DNA of 64,000 bases from the NCBI RefSeq assembly GCF_000970205.1, contig NZ_CP009512.1, forward strand, positions 1 through 64,000, in the 5' to 3' direction. This DNA is from Methanosarcina mazei S-6 (GTDB lineage: Archaea > Halobacteriota > Methanosarcinia > Methanosarcinales > Methanosarcinaceae). The notes beneath the pieces were generated by a model. The model saw only the letters and a program-made list of their open reading frames with translations, was not told where the DNA came from and ran no database searches. Both the position numbers and the translations under genes were made by a program. Of this stretch, positions 27,635 through 37,161 are shown in pieces (the first letter of the stretch is position 1; every line of letters starts with the position of its first letter).

Positions 27635-29506
27635 TTAAAGTTTTTTAACATGCCTCACGTCCACTGCAACACCTCTTCCTGACTTTTCCATTTCCTTTCC
27701 GCTCATCGCAGCTCTTCCTACGCAGAGCGCTCTTTTTCCAAGCACTATTACCTCATCATTCGGCCTTATTCCGTGGTCTGCCTCAAGAACACCCGGAGCA
27801 AGAATGGAACCACGTGGGACAAAGTCATCAATCTTTACCACATACTTCTCACTTTTTAGCACCAGTTCTCCTCCTTCAGGAGAGAGGGCAAGCATCCCGT
27901 ATTGCGGAATTAAAGTTGCAAGCTGCTTCTTTCCAACAAATAGCTGGTATTTTGGAAAACGCCCTTTCACCACAGGGGTTCCGACCTCTCCTGAAAAGAG
28001 ATATTTTGCGCCCTCTCCAAATTGATAGCTTGCAACCGCCTTTACGAAGTTTTTCTTCTCTTCTTCCGCATTCTGGCTTTTCCTGTTAAAACCCTCGGAT
28101 GTGCAGATAGATTCAACAGTATTTTTCAGGCTTGAAAGAGATTCGTAGGACGTGAGGCTCTCCCCTGCAGTATAAACTATTTCAATTCCCAGCTTTCTGG
28201 CTACTCTTTCACAGATTTCTCTGTAAGCTCCCTCCACATGGGCAACTATCGCTTTATAATTGTATTTTGAGAGATAGTCTTCAAGGCAGCCTGAAACCCA
28301 GGCTTTTTCTTCTTCGTCCCAGTGTCCGGTGACTGCAGTATCGTAATGGGCTGCCGGATAGGTAAGTTCAAGTTCTCTGGGAACGATTCCCAGGGGCGAC
28401 GTTATGATCACTTCATGGACAAACTTTCGGTATTTGCCAAGGGTAAGTATGAACTTTTGATGGGACTGTGACGTTGAGTAAGGTTTTCGGGCTGCACACG
28501 GAAGGAGCAGGAGGATATCAAGATCAGGAGGCGTGTATCTCTCCCGTATGCGCTGTGCAAATCTGACCACTTCGATCCTTGAAAGAGACTCTGAAGTATC
28601 TGCAAGTAGCTGGTTTTGCCGGAAAGCAGGGACCCTTTCTTCGAGATAAGAATATTCAAAGTCCCCAAGGCGCAACAGAGCTGTGAGCCAGGGTCTGACC
28701 CTGCACTGACCTTCTACATACTCACGCAGGTTACCTGCCCTGATCTTTTCCCTTACAAGGGAAAATTCGGCATCGAGAGCATCCCTGTTATGCGCCGCAA
28801 GAAGTTTTGCCCTTTCAGCTTTCGGGAGAGTCCTTAATTCTGCAGGCGTGGTTGAGGCACATACCCTGCACCTGCACGGAAATTCTGTCAGTGAATCAAG
28901 ATAAAAACTGCCGGCAGCCGTAAGGTAAACATCAGAATAAGCTGCAATCTCAGCCCTGGTATCATCCGTTACATCGATCCCCATGTAGGCAAGCATTGCT
29001 GCATTTTCAGGAAGCGCCAGATTTGGGGCGTACAGCGCAGTGTCAGGGGGGATGCGGTTTTTAAGGTCTATCAAAGTTTCCAGAAACCTGCGAGCGTTAT
29101 TTTCCAGAGTCCCTATACCTTCGATTATGTAAAGGTCGCTCTTCTGGACCTCTCCGCCTATTCGCAAAAGAGAGCCTGCAGGTCCATCAATTTCGTTGTT
29201 TCCATCGGAAGTAAATGTTTTTACTTTTCCAAGCGACTCTGCTGGAATGGCAGGAGGGTAGGCCTGATGTGGAAGAATTACAAGGGTCCCTTTTCCTGTT
29301 TTTTCGCGGATTTTTTTAATGCGTTCTTGAAGTTCTTCTTGGCTACCGGTCCAGAGGCTGCCTGCATCAACAACAGGCCCCGGGTTTTCAAGATTTCCGA
29401 GTGCTGCCGTATGCAGGGCACAGGGAGTGCGGAGTTCGGGAGAGAGCAGGAGTTTCCCTATACGTGCTGCTCCATCTCTATTTTCTACTTCAAAGTACTG
29501 TGTCAT
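27635..29506 (-). CDS. arcS: archaeosine synthase ArcS (TgtA2 family)
   Basis: This protein of about 623 residues converts the preQ0 base at tRNA position 15 toward archaeosine. The N-terminal half resembles a TGT TIM barrel with a Cys-rich site FPCRCRVCAS. The ArcS-specific motif PCAARKPYSTSQSHQKF is near residue 340. A C-terminal PUA domain starts near KYVVKIDDFVPRGSILAPGV. ATG 29506 is chosen for its agagga site 5-6 nt upstream; an in-frame ATG at 29551 has no such site. The downstream acetyltransferase overlaps the arcS stop region. Confidence 0.9.
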   Translation of the reverse strand: MTQYFEVENRDGAARIGKLLLSPELRTPCALHTAALGNLENPGPVVDAGSLWTGSQEELQERIKKIREKTGKGTLVILPHQAYPPAIPAESLGKVKTFTSDGNNEIDGPAGSLLRIGGEVQKSDLYIIEGIGTLENNARRFLETLIDLKNRIPPDTALYAPNLALPENAAMLAYMGIDVTDDTRAEIAAYSDVYLTAAGSFYLDSLTEFPCRCRVCASTTPAELRTLPKAERAKLLAAHNRDALDAEFSLVREKIRAGNLREYVEGQCRVRPWLTALLRLGDFEYSYLEERVPAFRQNQLLADTSESLSRIEVVRFAQRIRERYTPPDLDILLLLPCAARKPYSTSQSHQKFILTLGKYRKFVHEVIITSPLGIVPRELELTYPAAHYDTAVTGHWDEEEKAWVSGCLEDYLSKYNYKAIVAHVEGAYREICERVARKLGIEIVYTAGESLTSYESLSSLKNTVESICTSEGFNRKSQNAEEEKKNFVKAVASYQFGEGAKYLFSGEVGTPVVKGRFPKYQLFVGKKQLATLIPQYGMLALSPEGGELVLKSEKYVVKIDDFVPRGSILAPGVLEADHGIRPNDEVIVLGKRALCVGRAAMSGKEMEKSGRGVAVDVRHVKKL

Positions 29507-29781
29507 GTTTGTCCTCTTATGTCTATCAGGATGTAAAGGTTTGCCCTGCATTTTTTTCTGAAAAAGTTCCTGTTTTCCTTGCCTTTATTTTACTTTTTCT
29601 TCTCTTATCTGAAAAGCTGTAATCTCTTTCTGGATTTCAAATGTATCCCGGAAGGAAGGAGGATGGTATATTCTTATATATTATTAATATTGATTATCTG
29701 CTGCAAATTATCTCTCATTTCTGTCCCAACCGTGACAGACTTTCTATTTTTCACATCTGAATTCTACATTTGAGGTCTATA

Positions 29782-31152
29782 ATGAATATAACTGAAGAGC
29801 TTAGAAAAATCGTTGGTGGGCGGCTCTCGGTCTCGCCTTCTGAACTTTATTGTTATTCTTCTGACGCATCCCAGGTCAAGGGGATGCCTGATTACGTGGT
29901 GCGTCCTGAAAGCACCGACGAGGTCAGCCGCATTTTGAGGCTTGCCTATGAAAATGAAATCCCGGTTACTGCAAGGGGCGCAGGCACAGGTCTTGCCGGC
30001 GGAGCTGTCCCGGTCAGTGGGGGCATTGTGCTGGATATGTCGGGAATGAATCGTATTCTCGAAATTGATATTGACAATATCCAGGTAGTCGTGGAGCCCG
30101 GAATGATCCAGGACGCCCTTAACGACGCTTTAAAACCATACGGATTTTTCTTTCCCCCTAACCCGGGCAGCTCTGCAATGTGCACCATCGGGGGCATGAT
30201 AGCTTATAATGCAAGTGGGATGCGCTGCGTTAAGTACGGAACAACCAGAAACTACGTCCGCGACCTTGAAGTGGTGCTTGCGGACGGGACTGTTATCCAC
30301 ACAGGCTCAAAAATGCTAAAATCAGCTGCCGGGTATGACCTGACACAGCTTATAATAGGATCTGAAGGCACGCTTGGAATTGTCACGAAAGCCAGCCTGA
30401 AGATCGCCCCTCTTCCGAAGACACGCAAACTTGTGATCGCCTCCTTTAAAAGTGCGGAGGTTGCAGGACAGGCAGTTGTAAAGACTTTTTCAAACGGAGT
30501 TATTCCATCAGCCTGTGAGATCCTTGACCGGGTTTCCCTGCAGGTGCTTAAACGTTATGACCCGAAACTTGTGCTCCCCTCTGAAGGTGATGTCATCCTT
30601 TTCGAGGTCGACGGCACTGAAAACTCGGCTCGTGAGGCAGCAGAGCAGATAATAGAAGTTTGCTCTCCTCTGACCCTTTCCATAAAGCTTGCAGAAAGCG
30701 AAAAGGAAATGGCAGATATCTGGGCAGCAAGGAAGCTGGTAGGCGCAGCAGTTTCTCGCCTTGACCCTACAAAAACCAGGATTTATGTAGGTGAAGATGT
30801 AGGGGTTCCTATTAAGAAGATCCCGGAACTGCTCAGGAGGGCACAGGAGATTTCCGAGAAATTTAACCTGCCTGCAATGAAATACGGGCATATAGGAGAC
30901 GGAAACCTTCACCTAGCCCTTTTCATTGATGTCCTGAATGAAGATGAGTGGGACCGCCTTAACCGGGCTGCAGATCTTGTCCACAGGACTGCAATAGAGC
31001 TTGGGGGCACGGTCAGTTCCGAACACGGTGTCGGTGCAGCCAGAGCCGAATACATGGAAGCCCAGTGGGGACCTGCTATTGAAGTGATGCGTGCAATTAA
31101 GAAAGCCCTTGACCCAAAGGGAATCCTGAATCCGGGTAAACTGGGGCTGTAA
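29782..31152 (+). CDS. FAD-linked oxidoreductase, GlcD/D-lactate dehydrogenase type
   Basis: This 456-residue protein is an FAD-binding type 4 oxidase. The FAD-binding segment VPVTARGAGTGLAGGAVPVSGG is near 55-75, PNPGSSAMCTIGGMIAYNASG near 130-150, and the C-terminal cap contains KYGHIGDGNLHL and the end motif ALDPKGILNPGKLGL. It probably oxidises a 2-hydroxy acid (glycolate or D-lactate). ATG 29782 follows gaggt. The next gene starts 5 nt later and encodes its Fe-S partner. Confidence 0.92.
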   Translation: MNITEELRKIVGGRLSVSPSELYCYSSDASQVKGMPDYVVRPESTDEVSRILRLAYENEIPVTARGAGTGLAGGAVPVSGGIVLDMSGMNRILEIDIDNIQVVVEPGMIQDALNDALKPYGFFFPPNPGSSAMCTIGGMIAYNASGMRCVKYGTTRNYVRDLEVVLADGTVIHTGSKMLKSAAGYDLTQLIIGSEGTLGIVTKASLKIAPLPKTRKLVIASFKSAEVAGQAVVKTFSNGVIPSACEILDRVSLQVLKRYDPKLVLPSEGDVILFEVDGTENSAREAAEQIIEVCSPLTLSIKLAESEKEMADIWAARKLVGAAVSRLDPTKTRIYVGEDVGVPIKKIPELLRRAQEISEKFNLPAMKYGHIGDGNLHLALFIDVLNEDEWDRLNRAADLVHRTAIELGGTVSSEHGVGAARAEYMEAQWGPAIEVMRAIKKALDPKGILNPGKLGL

Positions 31153-31157
31153 AAATT

Positions 31158-32321
31158 ATGAAAAACGAAGTAAAAAATGAAGAAGTAAAAAATGAAACCG
31201 GGAGGGCAGAGAAATTGAACAAAAAAGAAACAGGCGAGAAAAGCAAAAAGCTGCCCTTTGAAGTTGACCGCCGTTCGGTTTATAAATGCGTGCAGTGCGG
31301 AACCTGTCGTTCAGTCTGTCCTGTCTTTGACGTTGTCGGCTGGGAGTCTGCCAACACACGTGGAAGAATGCTTATTATTAAAAGCCTGATCGAAGGGAGG
31401 CCGCCGTCTGAAGATGTCCTTTCGAGCCTTGCTTCCTGCACTACCTGCGGGATCTGCGCTGCTAAATGCCCTGCCGGAGCCAATCCTCCAGAAGTAGTGG
31501 AAGCTGCCCGTGCCCAGCTGGTAAAATGCGGTGTGACAACAGATGCCCAGGAAAAATTGAGGTCAGCAGTTGCGACCAGCGGCAATTCGTTCGGTGAAAC
31601 CAGAAGCCGACTACACTGGCTTTCTGATTCGGAACGCTCAACACTCCCTGAGAAGTCGGATTACGTGTACTTTGTAGGTTGTTTTGACTCTTACCGCTAT
31701 CCGGAATTTGCAAAAAAGACCTTTGAGGTTTTGCAGCACTTTGGGGTAACCCTCCTGCCGGATGAGCAGTGCTGTTCATCTCCCCTTCTCCGCACCGGTT
31801 TCCGGGAAGACGCGGAAAAGATTATGGAGCACAACCTTGAGCAGATAAGAAATGTGGGAGCACACACCCTTATTACAGGCTGTGCAGGCTGCTACACCAC
31901 CCTCAAGAACAATTATCCTGAAGAATTGAGAGTCATCAGTCTACCTGAGTTCCTTGCCGAGCACCTTGAAGAACTCAACCTGAAACGCCTTGACCTTTCA
32001 GTTACATATCATGACCCCTGCCACCTGGGCAGGCATAATAAGGTCTATGATGCTCCCAGAAAAGTTATTCAGGCAATCTGCAATCTTAAGGAAATGAAAA
32101 ACATCAAAGAAAACTCCCGCTGCTGCGGCGGTGGGGGCGGAGTCAGGATAGGATATCCGGATATCTCCCTAGAACTTGCCAGAAACAGGCTCGACGATGT
32201 GCCTGAAGGCGTTGACTACATAGTGACATCCTGTCCTCTCTGTGTGAGGAATCTCAGAGATGCAGGCGGAAATATCGAGATAATCGATATTATAGAACTC
32301 GTGGCAATGGCGATGCAATAA
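31158..32321 (+). CDS. Fe-S oxidoreductase, GlcF/HdrD-like
   Basis: This 387-residue protein has a charged N-terminus (Lys/Glu-rich, residues 1-35), then two [4Fe-4S] motifs, CVQCGTCRSVCP and CTTCGICAAKCP, and two CCG domains (CCSSPLLRTG; CCGGGGGVRIG). This is the GlcF or HdrD architecture. It most likely passes electrons from the FAD subunit encoded 5 nt upstream to a carrier, possibly methanophenazine or a thiol system; the acceptor is inferred. Confidence 0.9.
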   Translation: MKNEVKNEEVKNETGRAEKLNKKETGEKSKKLPFEVDRRSVYKCVQCGTCRSVCPVFDVVGWESANTRGRMLIIKSLIEGRPPSEDVLSSLASCTTCGICAAKCPAGANPPEVVEAARAQLVKCGVTTDAQEKLRSAVATSGNSFGETRSRLHWLSDSERSTLPEKSDYVYFVGCFDSYRYPEFAKKTFEVLQHFGVTLLPDEQCCSSPLLRTGFREDAEKIMEHNLEQIRNVGAHTLITGCAGCYTTLKNNYPEELRVISLPEFLAEHLEELNLKRLDLSVTYHDPCHLGRHNKVYDAPRKVIQAICNLKEMKNIKENSRCCGGGGGVRIGYPDISLELARNRLDDVPEGVDYIVTSCPLCVRNLRDAGGNIEIIDIIELVAMAMQ

Positions 32322-32594
32322 GGTCGGTTCTTCATTGTTTAGCCACTCTGATTTCAGTTATGGCTTTGAGCTGTTGTTTTCTCTCAGCTCCACCTTAACT
32401 CCGGGCCGGTTTTGTCCGGCTCAAATCTATTTCTCTCCCCTTTGAATTAACTTTACCTTTTCAGCCTGGACAACATAAACCTCTGTTTTTTACAACCAGT
32501 ATACTTTTTATCCCCGGAAGACGATTTTTGTCTAGAAATTCCAGTCAAATACGGGCTTTAGAAATAGTTCTAAGTAGTCAGGGAGGAGAAAACA

Positions 32595-32852
32595 ATGAGC
32601 TGTAGACCTATAAAGTTTCGTAATGTTCCGCCTGATACGTTCGCATGTATGAAGAAAAAGCTTCAGGGAGCAGGGATCAGTGTTCCTTCAGGAAACAGAG
32701 GAGAACTCTCGGGATCCGGCATTGTGGCAGATTTCGAATGGGATGGGCAGTCTAATCTTACGATTACCATCAAAGAAAAGCCGTTTATTGTCAGCTGTGA
32801 AGCCGCAGCCATGCGAATAAAACAATTCGTAAGACAGTGCCACGGTTCATAA
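32595..32852 (+). CDS. small protein of unknown family, paralogue A
   Basis: This 85-residue protein has the layout IKFRNVPPDTFACMKKKLQ...GSGIVADFEWDGQSNLTITIKEKP...CEAAAMRIKQFVRQC. It shares this full pattern with the gene 24 nt downstream. Conserved Cys residues in the first helix, mid-protein and at the C-terminus could form a metal or disulfide site. A gggaggag ribosome site precedes the ATG. I do not recognise a function. Confidence 0.8.
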   Translation: MSCRPIKFRNVPPDTFACMKKKLQGAGISVPSGNRGELSGSGIVADFEWDGQSNLTITIKEKPFIVSCEAAAMRIKQFVRQCHGS

Positions 32853-32876
32853 AAAGTCCGGGAGCCTGGTACAGAT

Positions 32877-33158
32877 ATGGATGAAAGAAAAATTGACACC
32901 GAAGGCTGTCAGGGCATCAAATTCAGAAATGTGACTCCAGCGGTTTTTTCCTGCATGAAGAAAAAACTCCAGGCTTACGGGATCGAAACTTCGCCCGGAA
33001 ATTCCGGAGTGTTTGAAGGAAATGGCATAGTTGCCGATTTTAGCTGGGATGGAGAGGCGAACCTTGTGATTGAGATCAGGGAAAGGCCCTTAACTACTTA
33101 CTGCGGGCAGGTAAGCGGAAAACTGAAAGCTTTTATGCGCGAGTGCCAGGGATTTTGA
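32877..33158 (+). CDS. small protein of unknown family, paralogue B
   Basis: This 93-residue protein is a tandem paralogue of the preceding gene, matching in IKFRNVTPAVFSCMKKKLQ, GNGIVADFSWDGEANLVIEI, YCGQ and FMRECQGF, with an N-terminal extension of about 10 residues. The same three Cys positions are kept. Function unknown; divergence is large enough for an old duplication. Confidence 0.8.
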   Translation: MDERKIDTEGCQGIKFRNVTPAVFSCMKKKLQAYGIETSPGNSGVFEGNGIVADFSWDGEANLVIEIRERPLTTYCGQVSGKLKAFMRECQGF

Positions 33159-33250
33159 GAAAAACGCAAATTTCCCTGAAAATCCGTTTCTTCTCAGTCC
33201 TGTTTATTTGAAGCCTGCATATTTTTGCTAAGCCTGTCCTGTTGAGTTCT

Positions 33251-35386
33251 TTACTTTCGTTGCCTTTCTTTTCTCCTTATCAGGCATTTATGGGCATTTC
33301 CAACAAGGTCAAGCCGTCCTGCCTTTTCCAGAGCCTCATATACGAGTTCGTAGTTTGCAGGGTTCCTGTAATGCATAAGGGCTCTTTGCATTGCTTTTTC
33401 TTTCTTATCCCTTGCAACGTACATTTTTTTGCCTGTAAACGGGTCAAGCCCTGTGTAATACATGCAGGTTGAAACTGTCATAGGAGTTGGAGTGAAGTCC
33501 TGAACCTGTTCGGTATATCCTCCATGGTCCCGCACATACTCTGCCATTTCGATCATATCTTTAAGAGTGCATCCGGGGTGGCCCGACATCAGGTAGTTTA
33601 CAATATACTGTTCTTTGCCGCATTTTTTGTTAAAGGCGTTAAACCTGTCTGCAAACTTCTCATAAACTTCCTTTCCGGGCTTGGACATTGCATCGGTTAC
33701 TCTTCCTGAGAAATGTTCAGGCGCGATCCTGAGCTGCCCGCTAATATGGTGGGCACAGAGTTCCTCTAAATACTCTTCATCTTCAAGGGCAAGGTCATAG
33801 CGCACGCCGTAACCTGTAAATACATGCCTGACTCCCGGAAGCTCACGAAGGCGGTGCATTAATTCAAGCAGCTTTTTGTGGCTTGTATCCAGAGCAGGGC
33901 AGACGCGCGGGTAGAGGCAGGCTTTGTCAAGGCAGGCTCCTTTCTTCTCCCAGGATCTGCACTCCATGCCGTACATATTGGCAGTGGGACCTCCTACCCC
34001 GTTGATTATGCCTTTAAAATCAGGTTTTTGGGTAAGCTTTTTTGCTTCACGCAGTATAGACTCGATGCTCCGGCTCGCAATCATGCGCCCCTGATGCTGG
34101 GTGATGGCGCAAAAAGAACAGCCTCCAAAGCAGCCCCTATGCGTTGTCAGGGAAAATTTAACCATCTCAAGGGCAGGTACGGGTTCGGTGTAAGAAGGAT
34201 GGGTTTCGCCTGTATATGGCAGTTCATAAACATGGTCAAGTTCCGCTTCTGTAAGTGGGCGCATTGGCTTATTCTGTATGATAATGGTTTTCGGGTGAGG
34301 CTGCACAATACCTTTTCCGGTAACAGGGTTCTGTTCCAGGAAGTATGTGCGGAAAGCCTTTGCAAAAACCGCTTTATCCTGGGAAACTTCGGAGAACGAA
34401 GGAATCTCGACATATTCCTTAAAAAATTCAGCCGGGTCTAGAGATTTATCCTTAGCTACCTCCTCAGTTGCATTTTCAGATTCATCCTGCTCTCCGGCTT
34501 TTTCTTTACCCTTTCCTTTAAGCTCTTTCCAGGCTTTAACTTCCATTTTCCATACAGTTCCGGAGATGTCTCTGATTCCCTTTATGTCCTCTCCGGCTTG
34601 AAGCCGTTTTGCAATTTCTACAATCTGGAGTTCACCCATACCGTAAACTACGAGGTCTGCAGGGGCATCAGCCAGAATTGACTGCCTTACTTTGTCCGAG
34701 AGATAATCATAATGGGCAAAACGCCGCATTGAAGCTTCGATTCCTCCGAGTACTATAGGCATGTCAGGAAAAGCTTCCTTTATTCTGTTTGAATAGATAA
34801 TTGCTGCGCGGTTAGGGCGAAGTCCTGTTTTTCCTCCCGGGGAATATGCATCTTTATTACGTGGCTTGAGTCCGGGTGTCAGGTTGCTTACCATTGAATC
34901 CGTATTTCCGGCGCTTACGGAAAAGAATAGTCTGGGTTTTCCGAGTTTTTTGAAATCTTCGGGATTTTCCCAGCGCGGCTGGGCAATAATTCCTACTCTG
35001 AAACCTGCATCTTCAAGGACCCTTCCGATTATTGCAGTCCCGAAACTGGAGTGGTCCACGTAAGCGTCTCCGGTGACAAGAATAACATCAAGTTCCTTCC
35101 AGCCGCGAGCTTTTACTTCTTCAGGGCTCATCGGTAGAAATTTTGAAAGAGGGAGGGGCGGGGAAAACCTTTTTTTCTGCTTCTTTTCTTTCTTTCCGGT
35201 TCTTGTTCCGGGTCTCGACTCTTCTTTTTTCCCTTCCACGGTCAAAGCTTTCAATGGCTCCGCTTTTTCAGTCTTTCTTACGGCCTTTGTTCTGGTTTTT
35301 ACTTCCGCTTTTTTTCCTGCCTTTTTCGGAGTAAAAGAACCGGAAACGGTTACTTTTGTTTTCAGGTTAAAGTTTTCTTCAGACAT
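33251..35386 (-). CDS. YgiQ-family radical SAM protein (UPF0313)
   Basis: This 711-residue protein starts with a basic Lys/Thr/Ala-rich tail (1-75), then the UPF0313 N-domain (PLSKFLPMSPEEVKARGW, DVILVTGDAYVDHSSFG), a radical SAM core with RGCFGGCSFCAITQHQG (the CxxxCxxC cluster), and the C-terminal DUF3362 region (VQDFTPTPMTVSTCMYYTG). A Lys/Glu-rich insert lies near 285-325. The substrate is unknown. It begins 9 nt after the metallo-hydrolase stop, so both share a transcript. Confidence 0.92.
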   Translation of the reverse strand: MSEENFNLKTKVTVSGSFTPKKAGKKAEVKTRTKAVRKTEKAEPLKALTVEGKKEESRPGTRTGKKEKKQKKRFSPPLPLSKFLPMSPEEVKARGWKELDVILVTGDAYVDHSSFGTAIIGRVLEDAGFRVGIIAQPRWENPEDFKKLGKPRLFFSVSAGNTDSMVSNLTPGLKPRNKDAYSPGGKTGLRPNRAAIIYSNRIKEAFPDMPIVLGGIEASMRRFAHYDYLSDKVRQSILADAPADLVVYGMGELQIVEIAKRLQAGEDIKGIRDISGTVWKMEVKAWKELKGKGKEKAGEQDESENATEEVAKDKSLDPAEFFKEYVEIPSFSEVSQDKAVFAKAFRTYFLEQNPVTGKGIVQPHPKTIIIQNKPMRPLTEAELDHVYELPYTGETHPSYTEPVPALEMVKFSLTTHRGCFGGCSFCAITQHQGRMIASRSIESILREAKKLTQKPDFKGIINGVGGPTANMYGMECRSWEKKGACLDKACLYPRVCPALDTSHKKLLELMHRLRELPGVRHVFTGYGVRYDLALEDEEYLEELCAHHISGQLRIAPEHFSGRVTDAMSKPGKEVYEKFADRFNAFNKKCGKEQYIVNYLMSGHPGCTLKDMIEMAEYVRDHGGYTEQVQDFTPTPMTVSTCMYYTGLDPFTGKKMYVARDKKEKAMQRALMHYRNPANYELVYEALEKAGRLDLVGNAHKCLIRRKERQRK

Positions 35387-35395
35387 GAGATGTTT

Positions 35396-36037
35396 TCATG
35401 CTCCCATAATCATTTTCAGCATCGTATATGATGCCGTGATCTGTTTGTTTCCATCCCTGTCAGTTGGAGCCCCGTGCCCGGAGTACAGGTTTTTTACATC
35501 GAGTTTTGTAAGCTTTTCTACGGAGCCGAGCATTTTATTGGGTTCTGAGCCTTCAAAATCCATTCTCCCAAACCCTCCTCCTGGAAATACGGTATCCCCT
35601 GAAAAGAGACTCTTTGAAACCGGCTCATAAAGGCAGATACTTCCCTTTGAGTGGCCAGGAGTGTGAATGACCTTCAGGTATTCCCCATCTCCGATGTCAA
35701 TTTTATCTCCTTCCTCATATGTGATTGTGGGTTTGACGGCAGGAGCGCGTTCCCCAAAGAGCACGGAAACGCTCAGATACTCATCGTTTACACCTTCAAG
35801 GTCAGCTTTATGTATCCCAACTTCTGCTCCGCTTTTTTCTGCAATTGCTGCAGCTGCTGCTGTGTGGTCATAATGGCAGTGAGTAAGGATGATGAGTTTC
35901 AGTTCTGTAAGTTTGATGTATTTTTCAAGCTGTTTAATTATCAGGTCACTGTTCATGCCTGCATCGATAAGGACTTTCCCGTTTACAAGATAAACACTGG
36001 AATCGTAAGCTGTGGGGCAAATATACCGGACTTCCAT
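35396..36037 (-). CDS. metallo-beta-lactamase fold hydrolase
   Basis: This 213-residue protein has the THCHYDHTAAA metal motif near 52-62, HTPGHSKGSICLY near 110-122, and SGDTVFPGGGFGRMDF near 135-150, a glyoxalase II-like set of dinuclear-metal ligands. It probably cleaves a thioester or related ester; the substrate is unknown. Site gaggaag precedes ATG. It lies in a tatD-mbl-ygiQ run on the minus strand. Confidence 0.9.
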   Translation of the reverse strand: MEVRYICPTAYDSSVYLVNGKVLIDAGMNSDLIIKQLEKYIKLTELKLIILTHCHYDHTAAAAAIAEKSGAEVGIHKADLEGVNDEYLSVSVLFGERAPAVKPTITYEEGDKIDIGDGEYLKVIHTPGHSKGSICLYEPVSKSLFSGDTVFPGGGFGRMDFEGSEPNKMLGSVEKLTKLDVKNLYSGHGAPTDRDGNKQITASYTMLKMIMGA

Positions 36038-36189
36038 ATTTCTTCCTCTTCCGCTCCTTTTTTTGCTTTTTTGTTTGCTGTTTTTTCCTTCCCTTTCTTT
36101 TATTTTTCTTCCCTTTCTTTCCTTTTTTTCTTGAAGCCTCTTCCTGATTTTCTCTTCCTGATTCCCTCTTCCTGATTACTACTGAAATT

Positions 36190-36963
36190 TTATATCTTGA
36201 AAACTCTGCGTGCGTTTTCAGTTGCAAATTTAGCAATCTCTGCAGGTTCCATTTCCTTATATTCTGCCACTACAGGGATCGAATCCACAATAAATGCAGG
36301 CTCGTTTCTGCCCCTGCGCGGGGAAAGGAAAGGACTGTCTGTTTCGAGGAGCAGGTTTTCAGGGGGCACTTCTGCTGCAAGGGTCTGGTGATGTTCGGAA
36401 AAACAGACAAGTGTTGCCAGGGAGATGTAGTAGCCTGCGTCCACGATTTCCTTCATGGTTTCAACAGAGCCGCTGTAGCAGTGATAAATTACTGTGTCTA
36501 CGTCCCTGGCAAGCTCCAGGACTTCAGCTTCAGCCATTCTGGCATGCACAACAAGAGGTTTTTCCAGGTTTTTTGCAAGCTCGATCACCTTTTTAAATGA
36601 AGCTGTTTGTCTTCTACGTTCTTCGTCTGTTTTGCAGTCCTGAAAATCTAGGCCGGCTTCTCCGATAGCTACCGCTTTTCCTGCATTAGCTTCTATCTGG
36701 GCAAGGATTGCATTTATATCTTTATCACTGCCTTCCCTGCCGATATCAGGGCTAAGCCCCAGTGCGGCATGAATATCCTCGTTCTTTTCCGCGAGTTCAA
36801 GACTTATGCGGTTTCCTTTAAGGGAAATTCCGGAGTTGACCATCCCGACAACTCCTGCTTTTCGGGCTCTCTGAATGGCTTCTTCCCTGTCAGGGTTAAA
36901 TTTTGGAAAATCAAGGTGACAGTGAGAATCAATGATTGGATAAGGCATGGGTTTGTATTCCAT
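36190..36963 (-). CDS. TatD-family metal-dependent hydrolase
   Basis: This 257-residue TIM-barrel protein has metal-binding IIDSHCHLDF near 10-18, AIGEAGLDF near 96, LVVHARMAEAEVL, VIYHCYSGS, and LLLETDSPFLSP near 210. Members are nucleases or D-aminoacyl-tRNA deacylase-like hydrolases. No Shine-Dalgarno precedes the ATG at 36963, but a TATA-like box lies close upstream, so leaderless initiation is possible. Confidence 0.9.
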   Translation of the reverse strand: MEYKPMPYPIIDSHCHLDFPKFNPDREEAIQRARKAGVVGMVNSGISLKGNRISLELAEKNEDIHAALGLSPDIGREGSDKDINAILAQIEANAGKAVAIGEAGLDFQDCKTDEERRRQTASFKKVIELAKNLEKPLVVHARMAEAEVLELARDVDTVIYHCYSGSVETMKEIVDAGYYISLATLVCFSEHHQTLAAEVPPENLLLETDSPFLSPRRGRNEPAFIVDSIPVVAEYKEMEPAEIAKFATENARRVFKI

Positions 36964-37161
36964 TTCATTTTATTTTACTTTATACATGCTTCGGGAATAC
37001 AAACCCAAAAAAAGAGAAGATTCCGGACCTTATCCGATTTTGGGTTTTGAGCTGATATCTTCGGTTTTTCTTTCCGGGTTTCCGGTATATTATTCCGGTT
37101 TTTCAGCCTTTTTTGCCCTTCAGTTTTTCTTATCCTTTACTTTTTCTTCAGGGCTTTACTT

